The position numbers and the translations under genes are program-made. Shown in pieces: positions 17,507 through 27,340 of a stretch of 64,000 bases of DNA. The stretch comes from Frateuria aurantia DSM 6220. Lineage in GTDB: Bacteria > Pseudomonadota > Gammaproteobacteria > Xanthomonadales > Rhodanobacteraceae. The stretch covers positions 1,922,001-1,986,000 of the forward strand of contig NC_017033.1 in NCBI RefSeq assembly GCF_000242255.2, read 5' to 3'. Every line of letters starts with the position of its first letter. Within the stretch, counting starts at the first letter, position 1. The notes under the pieces are model-generated. The model had not been told where the DNA came from. It saw only the letters and a list, made by a program, of their open reading frames with translations, and searched no databases.

Positions 17507-18997
17507 ATGTCGTATCACGCTTCCAGTTTGTTGCCCACGACGGAGCTGTATATCGCCGGTCATTGGCGGGCGGGACATGGGCCGGTCACGGCCTCGCACA
17601 ATCCGGCAGACGGCACGGTGAATGCCGAGTGGCGGATGGCTGACGTCACCGATGTCGACGAAGCGGTTCAGGCCGCCGATCTGGCCTGGCGCCAGACCGA
17701 CTGGGCCGGACTGTATCCGCATCAACGGGCTCGTGTGCTGTTGAACATCGCGCAGCTGATCGAAAGCCATCAGGAGGCCCTGGCCCAACTGCAGCGCCGC
17801 GACAATGGCAAACCCATTCGGGAGGCGCGTGGACTGGTCGCCAGCGCCGCCGCCACCTTCCGCTATTTTGCGGCCTGTCTGGAGTCGACGGATGAGGCAC
17901 TGACCGCTCCGCGCGGCGAGTTTCTGACCTTGAGCATGCACCAGCCACTGGGCGTGGTCGCGGCCATCACCCCATGGAATGCGCCGGTAGCTTCGGATGC
18001 GCAAAAGCTCGCCCCCGCGTTGGCCGCCGGCAATGCCGTGGTACTGAAACCCGCCGAGCTGACCCCGCTGGTGTCGCTGGCTCTGGCTCGTCTGTGCGAG
18101 CAGGCGGGTGTGCCGCCAGGGGTGGTATCGGTCGTTCCGGGCCGCGGATCGCTGATCGGTGATGCCTTGGTCAGACATCCTCTGGTCCGCAAGGTGACGT
18201 TTACCGGCGGTACCGAGGTCGGCCGCGGCATCGCCCGGATTGCCGCTGAACGGCTGATTCCGGCCTCGCTGGAACTGGGCGGAAAATCCCCGACCATCGT
18301 ACTGGAAGATGCGGATCTGGATCATGCCGTCAACGGCGTGCTGTACGGCATCTTCGGCTCGTCCGGACAGTCCTGCATCGCCGGTTCCCGCCTGCTGGTC
18401 CAGCGGTCCGTCCGGCAGGACTTCGTGGGCCGGCTGATCCGGCGGGCAGGGCAGTTGAGGATGGGTGACCCGGCCGATGAGCGCACCCAGCTGGGGCCCT
18501 TGATCAGCGAGGCGCACCGGGCCTCGGTCGAGCAACATGTCGCCGAGGCACTGGCAGAAGGGGGAGAGCTGCTTTGCGGTGGGCAACGACCGCAAGGCGG
18601 GAGCCTCGCGCATGGTTATTTTTATCCCCCTACGGTATTCGCCGGTCTGGACAACCAGTCCGCGCTGTGCAGGCAGGAGGTCTTTGGCCCGGTGCTGGCG
18701 ATTCTGCCCTTCGAGGACGATAACGAGTTGCTGGCGATCGCCAATGACAGCGTCTTCGGCCTGGCCGCCGGTATCTGGAGCCGCGACTATCAACGCGCCT
18801 GGCGGCTGGCCGTCGCCTTGCAGGCCGGCACCGTCTGGATCAATACCTACAAGCAATTCTCCATCTCGACGCCCTTCGGCGGCTGGAAAGACAGCGGACT
18901 GGGTCTGGAAAAGGGACGCGAGAACATGCGCGGCTATCAACAGCAGAAAAGCATTTTTCTGGGCCTGAATGCCGCGCCTCTGGCCTGGGCGGATTGA
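17507..18997 (+). CDS. NAD(P)-dependent aldehyde dehydrogenase
   Basis: A 496-residue ALDH-superfamily enzyme that oxidises an aldehyde to an acid. Visible landmarks are ITPWNAPVASDAQKLAPALAAGN (about residues 157-179), the FTGGTEVG nucleotide loop, LELGGKSP with the general-base glutamate (about 258-265) and GQSCIAGSRLLV with the catalytic cysteine (about residue 292). The C-terminal TPFGGWKDSGLGLEKG block is also typical. AGGAG precedes the ATG. The gene follows the AspDH-like gene by 19 bases and precedes the VOC gene by 12, so it belongs to the same operon and may take the aldehyde made by the ThDP enzyme. Confidence 0.93.
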   Translation: MSYHASSLLPTTELYIAGHWRAGHGPVTASHNPADGTVNAEWRMADVTDVDEAVQAADLAWRQTDWAGLYPHQRARVLLNIAQLIESHQEALAQLQRRDNGKPIREARGLVASAAATFRYFAACLESTDEALTAPRGEFLTLSMHQPLGVVAAITPWNAPVASDAQKLAPALAAGNAVVLKPAELTPLVSLALARLCEQAGVPPGVVSVVPGRGSLIGDALVRHPLVRKVTFTGGTEVGRGIARIAAERLIPASLELGGKSPTIVLEDADLDHAVNGVLYGIFGSSGQSCIAGSRLLVQRSVRQDFVGRLIRRAGQLRMGDPADERTQLGPLISEAHRASVEQHVAEALAEGGELLCGGQRPQGGSLAHGYFYPPTVFAGLDNQSALCRQEVFGPVLAILPFEDDNELLAIANDSVFGLAAGIWSRDYQRAWRLAVALQAGTVWINTYKQFSISTPFGGWKDSGLGLEKGRENMRGYQQQKSIFLGLNAAPLAWAD

Positions 18998-19009
18998 AGG
19001 GGAAAGATC

Positions 19010-19978
19010 ATGAGCGTGCTTGGCATCGAACAAATCACCTACGGCGTCACCGACCTGGAGGAATGTCGCCGTTTCCTGCTTGACTGGGGGTTGCGCGAAC
19101 TCCCCTCCAGCGACGACCGCTATCGCTATGAGACCTTGAACGGCGCCACGGTGGTACTGGCGGACATCACCGACCCGCATTTGCCCGAGGCCATCGAGCC
19201 GGGCCCGACCTTGCGCGAGGTGACCTGGGGTGTCGCCGGTCCGGCCGAACTGGAGTCGCTGGCCCACCGATTGAGGGAGCAGCCGGGCTTCTATCGTGAA
19301 CCCTTGGCCGTCGGTTGTCTGGATACCAATGGTCTGGCGATCCGCATCGAGCCGAGCCGGCGTCGCGCGCTGGATATCACCGGTTCGCCGGCCAATGTCT
19401 GGGGACGGCCACAACGGATCGATCGCGCCAGCCCGGTCTATGCGCGGGCCGAGCCGATCGAGATCGGCCACGTGGTGTTCTTCACGCGATGTCTTGAGGA
19501 ACAGGTTGCCTTCTATCGGGATCGCCTGGGCTTCGTCGTATCCGATCGTTATACCGGCCAACGTGGAACCTTTCTGCGGGCGGCAGCGCAAGGCGGTCAT
19601 CATGATCTGTTCCTGCTTCCGTTGCCGGATGGCCGGCGCGGACTCAACCATGTCGCCTTCACGGTGCGCGATATCCACGAAGTCTTCGGCGGCGGCCTGC
19701 ATATCAGCCGGAAGGGCTGGACCACCCAGTTGGGGCCGGGCCGACACCCGATTTCCTCGGCGTATTTCTGGTATTTCAGAAACCCCGCCGGTGGTCTGAT
19801 CGAGTACTACGCTGACGAAGATGTACTGACCGGTGCCTGGCAGGCCCGCGAGGTGGAGCCCGGTCCGACAGTGTTTGCCGAATGGGCGATTGATGGGGGA
19901 CTGGACGGCCATACCCGCCGACAGGTGCATGCCGCCGCGCCTGCCGCGCGGTTCATGACGGATATCGAGCCAGGCTGA
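19010..19978 (+). CDS. Two-domain VOC protein, extradiol (type I) ring-cleavage dioxygenase-like
   Basis: A 322-residue protein with two vicinal-oxygen-chelate domains (about residues 1-120 and 145-270). The C-terminal domain keeps the 2-His-1-Glu iron site of BphC-type extradiol dioxygenases: a histidine in EIGHVVFFT, one in LNHVAFTV and a glutamate in GGLIEYYAD. The N-terminal domain lacks this triad, as is normal in the family. Length and layout match catechol-type 2,3-dioxygenases, but specificity cannot be assigned. It is the main hint that the operon degrades an aromatic or enediol compound. Confidence 0.85.
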   Translation: MSVLGIEQITYGVTDLEECRRFLLDWGLRELPSSDDRYRYETLNGATVVLADITDPHLPEAIEPGPTLREVTWGVAGPAELESLAHRLREQPGFYREPLAVGCLDTNGLAIRIEPSRRRALDITGSPANVWGRPQRIDRASPVYARAEPIEIGHVVFFTRCLEEQVAFYRDRLGFVVSDRYTGQRGTFLRAAAQGGHHDLFLLPLPDGRRGLNHVAFTVRDIHEVFGGGLHISRKGWTTQLGPGRHPISSAYFWYFRNPAGGLIEYYADEDVLTGAWQAREVEPGPTVFAEWAIDGGLDGHTRRQVHAAAPAARFMTDIEPG

Positions 19979-20055
19979 GGCCGGCCCCGGCGAGGGACTG
20001 GCCATGCTCCGATCAAATCGTCGTTGTTCCGGTCGCGACACCGTCCGAACGAGGA

Positions 20056-21486
20056 ATGGACATGAGCAATCAAGCCAGCGGGCCGCCGCCCGCCGCCAAG
20101 CCGCCGGCGGGCACCACCGCCGTTCCCGTCCACGGTGCCGTGATTGCCCGGCTGGAACAGCTGACCGGGACCCCGATGCAGATTCGGGCCCGCATCATGG
20201 TGGGCGCCGCAACTTTCTTTGACGGTTTCGATGTCATCTCGATTGCCGCGGTTCTGCCCCTGCTGATCCGGCAATGGTCGCTGACGCCCTGGCAGATTGG
20301 TTTTCTGCTGTCAGCCGGCGCCGGCGGGCAGCTGATAGGAGCTTTGCTGTTTCCGCTGCTGGCCGAGCGCTGGGGCCGGATCAGAGCCATCACGCTCAGC
20401 TCCGGACTGACCGGGCTGCTCAGCATCGGCTGTGCCCTGACTGATCATTACGGCTTGTTCATGCTGCTGCGCTTTCTTCAGGGCATTGGACTGGGCGGCG
20501 AATTGCCGGTGGCGGCCAGCTATATCAATGAAATCATCCGTGCCGAAGGCCGTGGCCGTTTTGTCCTGATGTATGAAACCATTTTCCCGCTGGGCCTGCT
20601 GAGTTCCATGGCGTTGAGCACCTGGCTGGTGCCGACGTATGGCTGGCACAGCATGTACTGGGTGGGTGGTCTGCCGCTGCTGATCGCCGTCAGCCTGCCG
20701 TGGCTGGTACCGGAATCGCCGCGCTGGCTGGCCGGCCGCGGGCGCCTGGCGGAAGCCGGCCAGGCCTTGACGCGGCTGGAGCGCGCGGTGGCGGAGGCCG
20801 AGCCGGTCGCCTTGGATCCCGCCAGAGTCGCGAGCTTTCAGCATCTGCTGGATACTCAGGTCTCACGCCGGGCGCGCGACCTGTTCAGACCTGACTATCT
20901 CCGGCGGACCTTGGTGGTGGCTACCATCTGGATCACCTGCGGAGTGTTGCAATATGGCCTGTCGTCCTGGCTGCCGACAATTTATCGAGAGGTCTATCAC
21001 GCCCCCTTGCGACTGGCATTGAATCTGGCGGTGGCCGGATCGGTCAGCAGCCTGCTCGGCTCGCTGGCCTCGGCCTTGCTGGTGGATGCCGTGGGGCGCA
21101 AGCCGGTCATCGTCCACTCCTTTCTGGGCTGTACGCTCAGTCTGGTGCTGGCCGGACTGTTCCGGCACGAATCCGTCTATCTGGTCGCTGGCCTCTGTGC
21201 CTTGGCGCTGGGGCTGATGTCCTGCGGCTTTCTTACCGCCTATGTCTACACCCCCGAGCAATATCCCACCAGCATCCGTGCCATCGGCGCCGGTCTGGGT
21301 GGCGCCTGGCTGAAAATAGCTTCGCTGGGCGCGCCGCTGGTGATCTCCGGAGCCATGCAGCACGGGCATCTGGGACCGGCCTTCTACGGACTGGCGCTGG
21401 TGCCACTGCTCGCCGCCGTGGCGGTATGGGGCTATGGCATTGAAACCCGTGGGCAAGTGCTGGAACAACTGGAAATTCGACGCTGA
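20056..21486 (+). CDS. MFS transporter, aromatic-acid:proton symporter-like
   Basis: A 476-residue transporter with about twelve membrane segments. The first helix carries FFDGFDVISIAAVLP, the DGxD pattern of the AAHS (PcaK/BenK/MhpT-type) family, followed by LAERWGRIRA between helices 2 and 3 and PESPRWLAGRGR before the central loop. Such carriers import aromatic or related carboxylic acids with protons. It closes the co-directional operon, 77 bases after the VOC gene, and is the likely uptake system for the pathway substrate. A second ATG two codons later is an alternative start. Confidence 0.9.
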   Translation: MDMSNQASGPPPAAKPPAGTTAVPVHGAVIARLEQLTGTPMQIRARIMVGAATFFDGFDVISIAAVLPLLIRQWSLTPWQIGFLLSAGAGGQLIGALLFPLLAERWGRIRAITLSSGLTGLLSIGCALTDHYGLFMLLRFLQGIGLGGELPVAASYINEIIRAEGRGRFVLMYETIFPLGLLSSMALSTWLVPTYGWHSMYWVGGLPLLIAVSLPWLVPESPRWLAGRGRLAEAGQALTRLERAVAEAEPVALDPARVASFQHLLDTQVSRRARDLFRPDYLRRTLVVATIWITCGVLQYGLSSWLPTIYREVYHAPLRLALNLAVAGSVSSLLGSLASALLVDAVGRKPVIVHSFLGCTLSLVLAGLFRHESVYLVAGLCALALGLMSCGFLTAYVYTPEQYPTSIRAIGAGLGGAWLKIASLGAPLVISGAMQHGHLGPAFYGLALVPLLAAVAVWGYGIETRGQVLEQLEIRR

Positions 21487-21661
21487 CGCGGAGGCGACTT
21501 GCCAGATCCGGCCTTGATGTGTCCCGATTGTTTCCCGCTGGAAACAAGCTGATCCCGGTACGCTGGCTGAATTGGAGCGAAGTGCGGACTATGCTTGATT
21601 CATATCGCCAAGACCCCGGTCATGCGCGATCCCGTCGTCCATCCTGCAAGGAACCATGCCC

Positions 21662-22261
21662 ATGTCCAGCCAATTGCTCGAGCTCATCACCCAGCGCCGC
21701 ACCCAGTATGCCTTGGGTCGCAATGCCGCCATCGACAAGGCCGCCACCTCGGCACTTATCAAGAATGTGATCAAGCAGGCACCTTCCTCGTTCAATTCAC
21801 AGAGCTCGCGGGCCGTGATCCTGTACGGTGAGCAGAGCATCAAGTTCTGGGGCCTTGTCAAGCAGGAGCTGGCCAAGCTGATCTCGGCCGAGGCACTGGT
21901 CGCGACCTCCGCCAAGCTCGACAGCTTTGCGGCCGGACTAGGCACCATCCTGTTCTACGAAGACCAGAATGTCGTGAAGGGCCTGCAGGAAAAGTTCGCG
22001 CTCTATGCCGACAACTTCCCGATCTGGTCGGAACAGTCCAGCGGCATGGCCCAGTTCGCGGTATGGGTCGCTCTGCGCGAAGCCGGTCTCGGTGCAAGCC
22101 TGCAGCACTACAGCCCGGTCGTTGATGCTGCCGCGGCTGCCGAATGGAATATTCCCGCCCATTGGAGGCTGCGCGCACAGATGCCGTTTGGTTCCAACGA
22201 AGCCCCGATCGGCGAGAAAGCCTTTATCGATGATGCCGAGCGCTTTATCGAAGCGGGCTGA
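21662..22261 (+). CDS. Nitroreductase-family oxidoreductase of the hydroxybenzoate-nitroreductase-like (Frm2/Hbn1) group
   Basis: A 199-residue FMN-dependent nitroreductase-fold protein. The N-terminus QRRTQYALGRNAAID and the APSSFNSQSSRAVIL block are typical of the YdgI/Hbn1 subgroup, and FGSNEAPIGEK is the usual C-terminal motif. These proteins reduce nitro or quinone compounds with NAD(P)H and are often linked to redox or lipid stress. Two in-frame ATGs lie close together. The second (21662) has AAGGAA at 21648-21653 eight bases upstream and is preferred. It stands alone, with a strong hairpin after the gene. Confidence 0.9.
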   Translation: MSSQLLELITQRRTQYALGRNAAIDKAATSALIKNVIKQAPSSFNSQSSRAVILYGEQSIKFWGLVKQELAKLISAEALVATSAKLDSFAAGLGTILFYEDQNVVKGLQEKFALYADNFPIWSEQSSGMAQFAVWVALREAGLGASLQHYSPVVDAAAAAEWNIPAHWRLRAQMPFGSNEAPIGEKAFIDDAERFIEAG

Positions 22262-22282
22262 GTCTGCAAATCATGATTTATG

Positions 22283-22308
22283 GAGCCGGCTGACAGCCGG
22301 CTCATTTC
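22283..22308 (+). terminator. Intrinsic terminator-like hairpin after the nitroreductase gene
   Basis: A perfect nine-base-pair stem, GAGCCGGCT and AGCCGGCTC around a GAC loop, followed by ATTTC, lies 22 bases past the stop codon. The T-run is short, so termination efficiency is uncertain. Confidence 0.65.
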
Positions 22309-22482
22309 AGATGGCACCGACCTGACCATATCGGCGGCATTGCAATGGAAGTGCAGGGCAATGGCGCAGCCAGATGTCCCCAACGGTGCCGCTGGTCAAG
22401 ACGGCACTATTTCGCGATGGACCCGCGACGGGCATCGCAGAACTAAACCCCGTCCCGGAGGGCCTGGCAATCCGGCGATCGA

Positions 22483-22872
22483 TCAAGCCGGTTGCAGCAG
22501 ATCCCAGGCATTGCCGCAGATGTCCTCGAAGACAGCTACGGTGCCATAGGCTTCGTGGCGGGGGGATTCGCGAAAATGTACCCCCTCGGACAACATCCGG
22601 GCATGATCGCGCTCAAAGTTGTCGGTATGCAGGAACAGCAGTACCCGACCTCCGGCCTGATTCCCGATCTGCTCGCGTTCCGCATCGGTGGTCGCCTTGA
22701 CCAACAGCAAGCGGGTTTCGCTGTCGGCACTCGGTGCCAGCACTACCCAGCGACGGTCGGCAGTGAATGAAATATCTTCGACGACCGCGAAGCCCAGGGC
22801 GCGGGCATACCAGGCAATAGCCTCGTCGTGATCGGCGACCAGCAAGGCGATCTGGGCAATATGGCGTTTCAT
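22483..22872 (-). CDS. VOC-family (glyoxalase/bleomycin-resistance fold) protein
   Basis: A 129-residue single-domain VOC protein. It begins MKRHIAQIALLVADHDEAIAWYARALGF, the usual first beta-alpha-beta unit with histidine, and ends with GTVAVFEDICGNAWDLLQP, where the glutamate ligand and the DxxGNxWDL pattern are seen. Related proteins include glyoxalase I, fosfomycin thiol transferases and uncharacterised enzymes, so the substrate cannot be told. It is transcribed opposite to both neighbours. Confidence 0.85.
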   Translation of the reverse strand: MKRHIAQIALLVADHDEAIAWYARALGFAVVEDISFTADRRWVVLAPSADSETRLLLVKATTDAEREQIGNQAGGRVLLFLHTDNFERDHARMLSEGVHFRESPRHEAYGTVAVFEDICGNAWDLLQPA

Positions 22873-23111
22873 CTACGGAAGTCCTGCAAGCGGGTGAAGG
22901 CATGGGACTGACGCCGACGACAACGCACAGGTGGCGCCTGCATTCGTCCCCGTGCCGGCGTGGGCGAGGCTGTGATTATCCTCTGCCGCCGTCAACTTGT
23001 CCTGAGCCGGATCAAACGGAGGATCATCAGGGAATCAGTCCCGGCCTTGACAGAGGGTCCTTCCACGCGCTGTCCTGTGTCTAAGATCATGGCCAGTCAC
23101 GGTGAAAAAGC

Positions 23112-24515
23112 ATGATGACCCTGCTGGAAAAGCAGCGTCGCAGCTGGCTGCAGCAGGGCCCGCCGACGCTGTCGCAACGTCGCCAGGCACTCTCGCGTCT
23201 GCGTGAGGCTGTACTGCTCCGTCGCCAGGCGCTGGAAGATGCCGTCAGCACCGACTTCGGGTATCGTTCCCGGCATGAAACCGCGTTGCTGGAACTGGTG
23301 GGCGTGGTTCAGGCCATCGATTATCTGCGCCGCCACCTGCCGGCATTCATGCGACCGCAACGCCGGCAGGTGGCGCTGACCTATCGCAGCGGCCATGCCT
23401 GGGTCGAGTACCAGCCCAAAGGTGTGGTCGGCATCATGGTGCCCTGGAATTATCCCGTCTCGCTGGCACTGATTCCATTGGCCACGGCCGTGGCGGCAGG
23501 TAACCGGGTCATGCTCAAGCCCTCGGAATTCACGCCACAGACCAATATCGTGCTGCAAAGCTTGCTGGCCGATTGTTTTGAAGAAACCGAGGTGGCCGTC
23601 GTGACCGGAGACGCTGATACGGGAGCCGCATTCAGCGCCTTGCCGTTCGATCATCTGCTGTTTACCGGCAGCACAGCCGTCGGACATCAGGTCATGCGTG
23701 CCGCCGCCGGGCATCTGGTGCCACTAACCCTGGAACTGGGCGGCAAGAGCCCGGTAGTGGTTGCCCGCGGGCATGTGAATGCCCGGACACTGGACAGTAT
23801 CGTGTTCGGCAAGCTGTCCAACAGCGGCCAGACCTGCGTGGCTCCCGATTACGCCTTGGTCCATCAGGATGACATGGCCGCATTTGTCCGCCAGTACGAC
23901 GCCAGTGTCCGCTCGGCATATCCGGAAGGTCCGGCCGGAAAGGACTGCGCCAGCATCATCAGTGAAAAGCATCATCAGCGTCTGCAGGGGCTGCTGGCAG
24001 ATGCACGTCGGCACGGTGCACAAATCATTGAAAGCGGACTGCATCCGGAGCGGGCAGGGCAGCGCGAGCGCTGCATGGCTCCGACCCTGGTCATCGGTGC
24101 CGATGACGGGATGGCGATCATGCAGCAAGAAATCTTCGGGCCGATTCTGCTGGTACATCCCTATCGGACCATGGCCGAAGTGATCGCCCATATCAATGCC
24201 AGACCACGGCCCTTGGCCTTGTACTATTTCGGTACGCAGGATGAGGCGTGCAGACAGCTTCTGAGCCGGACCACCTCAGGAAATGTCGGCATCAACCATA
24301 CCTTGCTGCATGTCGCCCAGCACGACTTGCCCTTCGGCGGCATCGGCCCCAGCGGCATGGGGGCCTGTCACGGCATCGAAGGCTTTCGATCCATGAGCCA
24401 TGCCAAGGGCATCTTCAAACAAGGGCGCTGGAATCTGCCGGCCTTTCTGCGGCCACCCTATGGACGGCTGGCTGATACCGTGCTGCGCTACCTGTTGCCT
24501 CGTCGTCGTCCCTGA
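23112..24515 (+). CDS. calB: Coniferyl aldehyde dehydrogenase-type aldehyde dehydrogenase
   Basis: A 467-residue ALDH without the N-terminal extension of class 1/2 enzymes. It shows VPWNYPVSLALIPLATAVAAGN (about residues 112-133), FTGSTAVG, LELGGKSPVVV with the catalytic glutamate, and SGQTCVAPDYALV with the catalytic cysteine. A FGGIGPSGMGACHGIEGF block near the C-terminus is typical of the coniferyl/fatty aldehyde dehydrogenase branch (class 3-like). The basic, hydrophobic tail (LADTVLRYLLPRRRP) could associate with membrane. The symbol is by family resemblance, and the true substrate may be a fatty or aromatic aldehyde. Confidence 0.85.
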   Translation: MMTLLEKQRRSWLQQGPPTLSQRRQALSRLREAVLLRRQALEDAVSTDFGYRSRHETALLELVGVVQAIDYLRRHLPAFMRPQRRQVALTYRSGHAWVEYQPKGVVGIMVPWNYPVSLALIPLATAVAAGNRVMLKPSEFTPQTNIVLQSLLADCFEETEVAVVTGDADTGAAFSALPFDHLLFTGSTAVGHQVMRAAAGHLVPLTLELGGKSPVVVARGHVNARTLDSIVFGKLSNSGQTCVAPDYALVHQDDMAAFVRQYDASVRSAYPEGPAGKDCASIISEKHHQRLQGLLADARRHGAQIIESGLHPERAGQRERCMAPTLVIGADDGMAIMQQEIFGPILLVHPYRTMAEVIAHINARPRPLALYYFGTQDEACRQLLSRTTSGNVGINHTLLHVAQHDLPFGGIGPSGMGACHGIEGFRSMSHAKGIFKQGRWNLPAFLRPPYGRLADTVLRYLLPRRRP

Positions 24516-24815
24516 CATGCTGCTGACGTACTGATCTCCGTCTCCTGCTTCAACGGGGAAGTCAGACACCCGTCCGCTTTGCCAGCCCATACGCAGAACA
24601 GCAGTGGCCAGGCCTGTCAGCCATTCATGCTGACAGACATTTCGTTGCCGGCTTCAAGCTTCTCGGCGGCACCGGGCTGGCTCGATGCCATTGTGCAGGA
24701 CATCTGCAACAGGCTGAGATGCCGGCAGTCTGACGAGCTCACTCAGGTTGGCGACGATGGAACCTTGAGATTCGAGCTGAGTCGGATCATCTCTATCCAG
24801 TCGAGGTGCTTCGGA

Positions 24816-26327
<1,512 letters not shown>

Positions 26328-27029
26328 TTGCCGTTACGTATTGCCACCGTTCTTTTTCTGATCTACCAACTGATTATGGTGATCAAGGTATGGCAGGCCA
26401 GGCATGCTGCAAATCCTGAAGCGGCACTGATTCAAGCTCAGACTGAGCCAGGTGCCAAAGGCAGATGGTTGCATGCGGTGCAAGGCTGGGAACGCAGGTT
26501 CTGGATTTATGCGCTTTTGACCCGCAAACCCGACACGAACTCTTTTGCCGGCAGCACCCATTTCGGAACGGGGGAGCAGGGCGGCAATGCCAGCTGTTGG
26601 CGTGCCTGGGCCTTCATCAACCTGATTCCCATGCCGATCATCCATTTGATACTGCATCATCGGCATCCTGCGGTAGCTGATATCACCACAGCGGCATCCT
26701 TGATGGGGTCACTTTGGCTGTGGGCAGAATACCGTGCCGCCAGTATCCGGCCTGTTTCCGTGGATGATCAGCATCTGTATCTCAGATATGGATTGTTGAC
26801 AGACCGCTGCATTGACAGGGAGCAGATCGTCGATGTGAAGCCTGCCGATTTCCGTGACTTGCATGGTCAGATCAGCCGATACGCTGGACTGGGTGCACCT
26901 AATGTACTGATCACCTTGCTCGACGGAGAGGTGATGGCCGTCGGCGTGGACCATCCCGGTCAGCTGATCGCGAATCTACGAGCAGGATCCCGAACAAGCC
27001 GGGTGGGGTGCAGACCTGTCGCTGACTGA
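26328..27029 (+). CDS. Hypothetical membrane protein
   Basis: A 233-residue protein with an N-terminal hydrophobic helix (about residues 3-21), a second membrane stretch AWAFINLIPMPIIHLILHH (about 92-110) and a third around ITTAASLMGSLWLWAEY. The C-terminal 90 residues are soluble and strand-rich (VDDQHLYLRYGLLTDRCIDREQIVDVKP), resembling a small membrane-anchored PH-like or YdbS-like domain. The start is a TTG at 26328 preceded by GGAG at 26316-26319, with an in-frame stop shortly upstream. No function is proposed. Confidence 0.6.
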   Translation: MPLRIATVLFLIYQLIMVIKVWQARHAANPEAALIQAQTEPGAKGRWLHAVQGWERRFWIYALLTRKPDTNSFAGSTHFGTGEQGGNASCWRAWAFINLIPMPIIHLILHHRHPAVADITTAASLMGSLWLWAEYRAASIRPVSVDDQHLYLRYGLLTDRCIDREQIVDVKPADFRDLHGQISRYAGLGAPNVLITLLDGEVMAVGVDHPGQLIANLRAGSRTSRVGCRPVAD

Positions 27030-27218
27030 CAGCAAGAGCGGCTTGCCAAGGACAAGACAGGCCCGAAGTCCTTGTCAGATCTGCGCATTGCAGAGGGGCT
27101 GCAATCGGCGGCTAGATGATCGCAAGACGAGGCATTGCGACGAATCCAACACAGCAGAATCCATCCTTTCATCCAATTTATCATCATCTGACAATGGCAG
27201 TTATCAGATTGGTATATT

Positions 27219-27235
27219 TATGGTAAAATACCATA
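27219..27235. promoter_or_regulatory. Palindrome upstream of the recombinase gene
   Basis: TATGGTA, AAA, TACCATA forms a perfect seven-base inverted repeat in a markedly AT-rich patch about 105 bases before the recombinase start. The gap 27030-27340 contains nothing else recognisable. It could be an operator or part of a recombination site. Confidence 0.45.
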
Positions 27236-27340
27236 AAAACAGTCCCCTGCCGTCAACATGTCGTTATCGTGCCCGCCCTGCCGTCCAGAGGTCGCGGAAC
27301 AGGAGCAGGGGAGTGACATGCTCTTCCATACCGAGTCCCG

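Noticed and set aside
17489-20041. Long minus-strand open frame (850 codons) opposite the aldehyde dehydrogenase and VOC genes
   Set aside because: Both plus-strand genes are well supported, and the minus frame has no recognisable motif or start signal.
21595-21948. Alternative frames around the nitroreductase gene
   Set aside because: The nitroreductase frame has full family motifs and a ribosome-binding site, and the others have neither.
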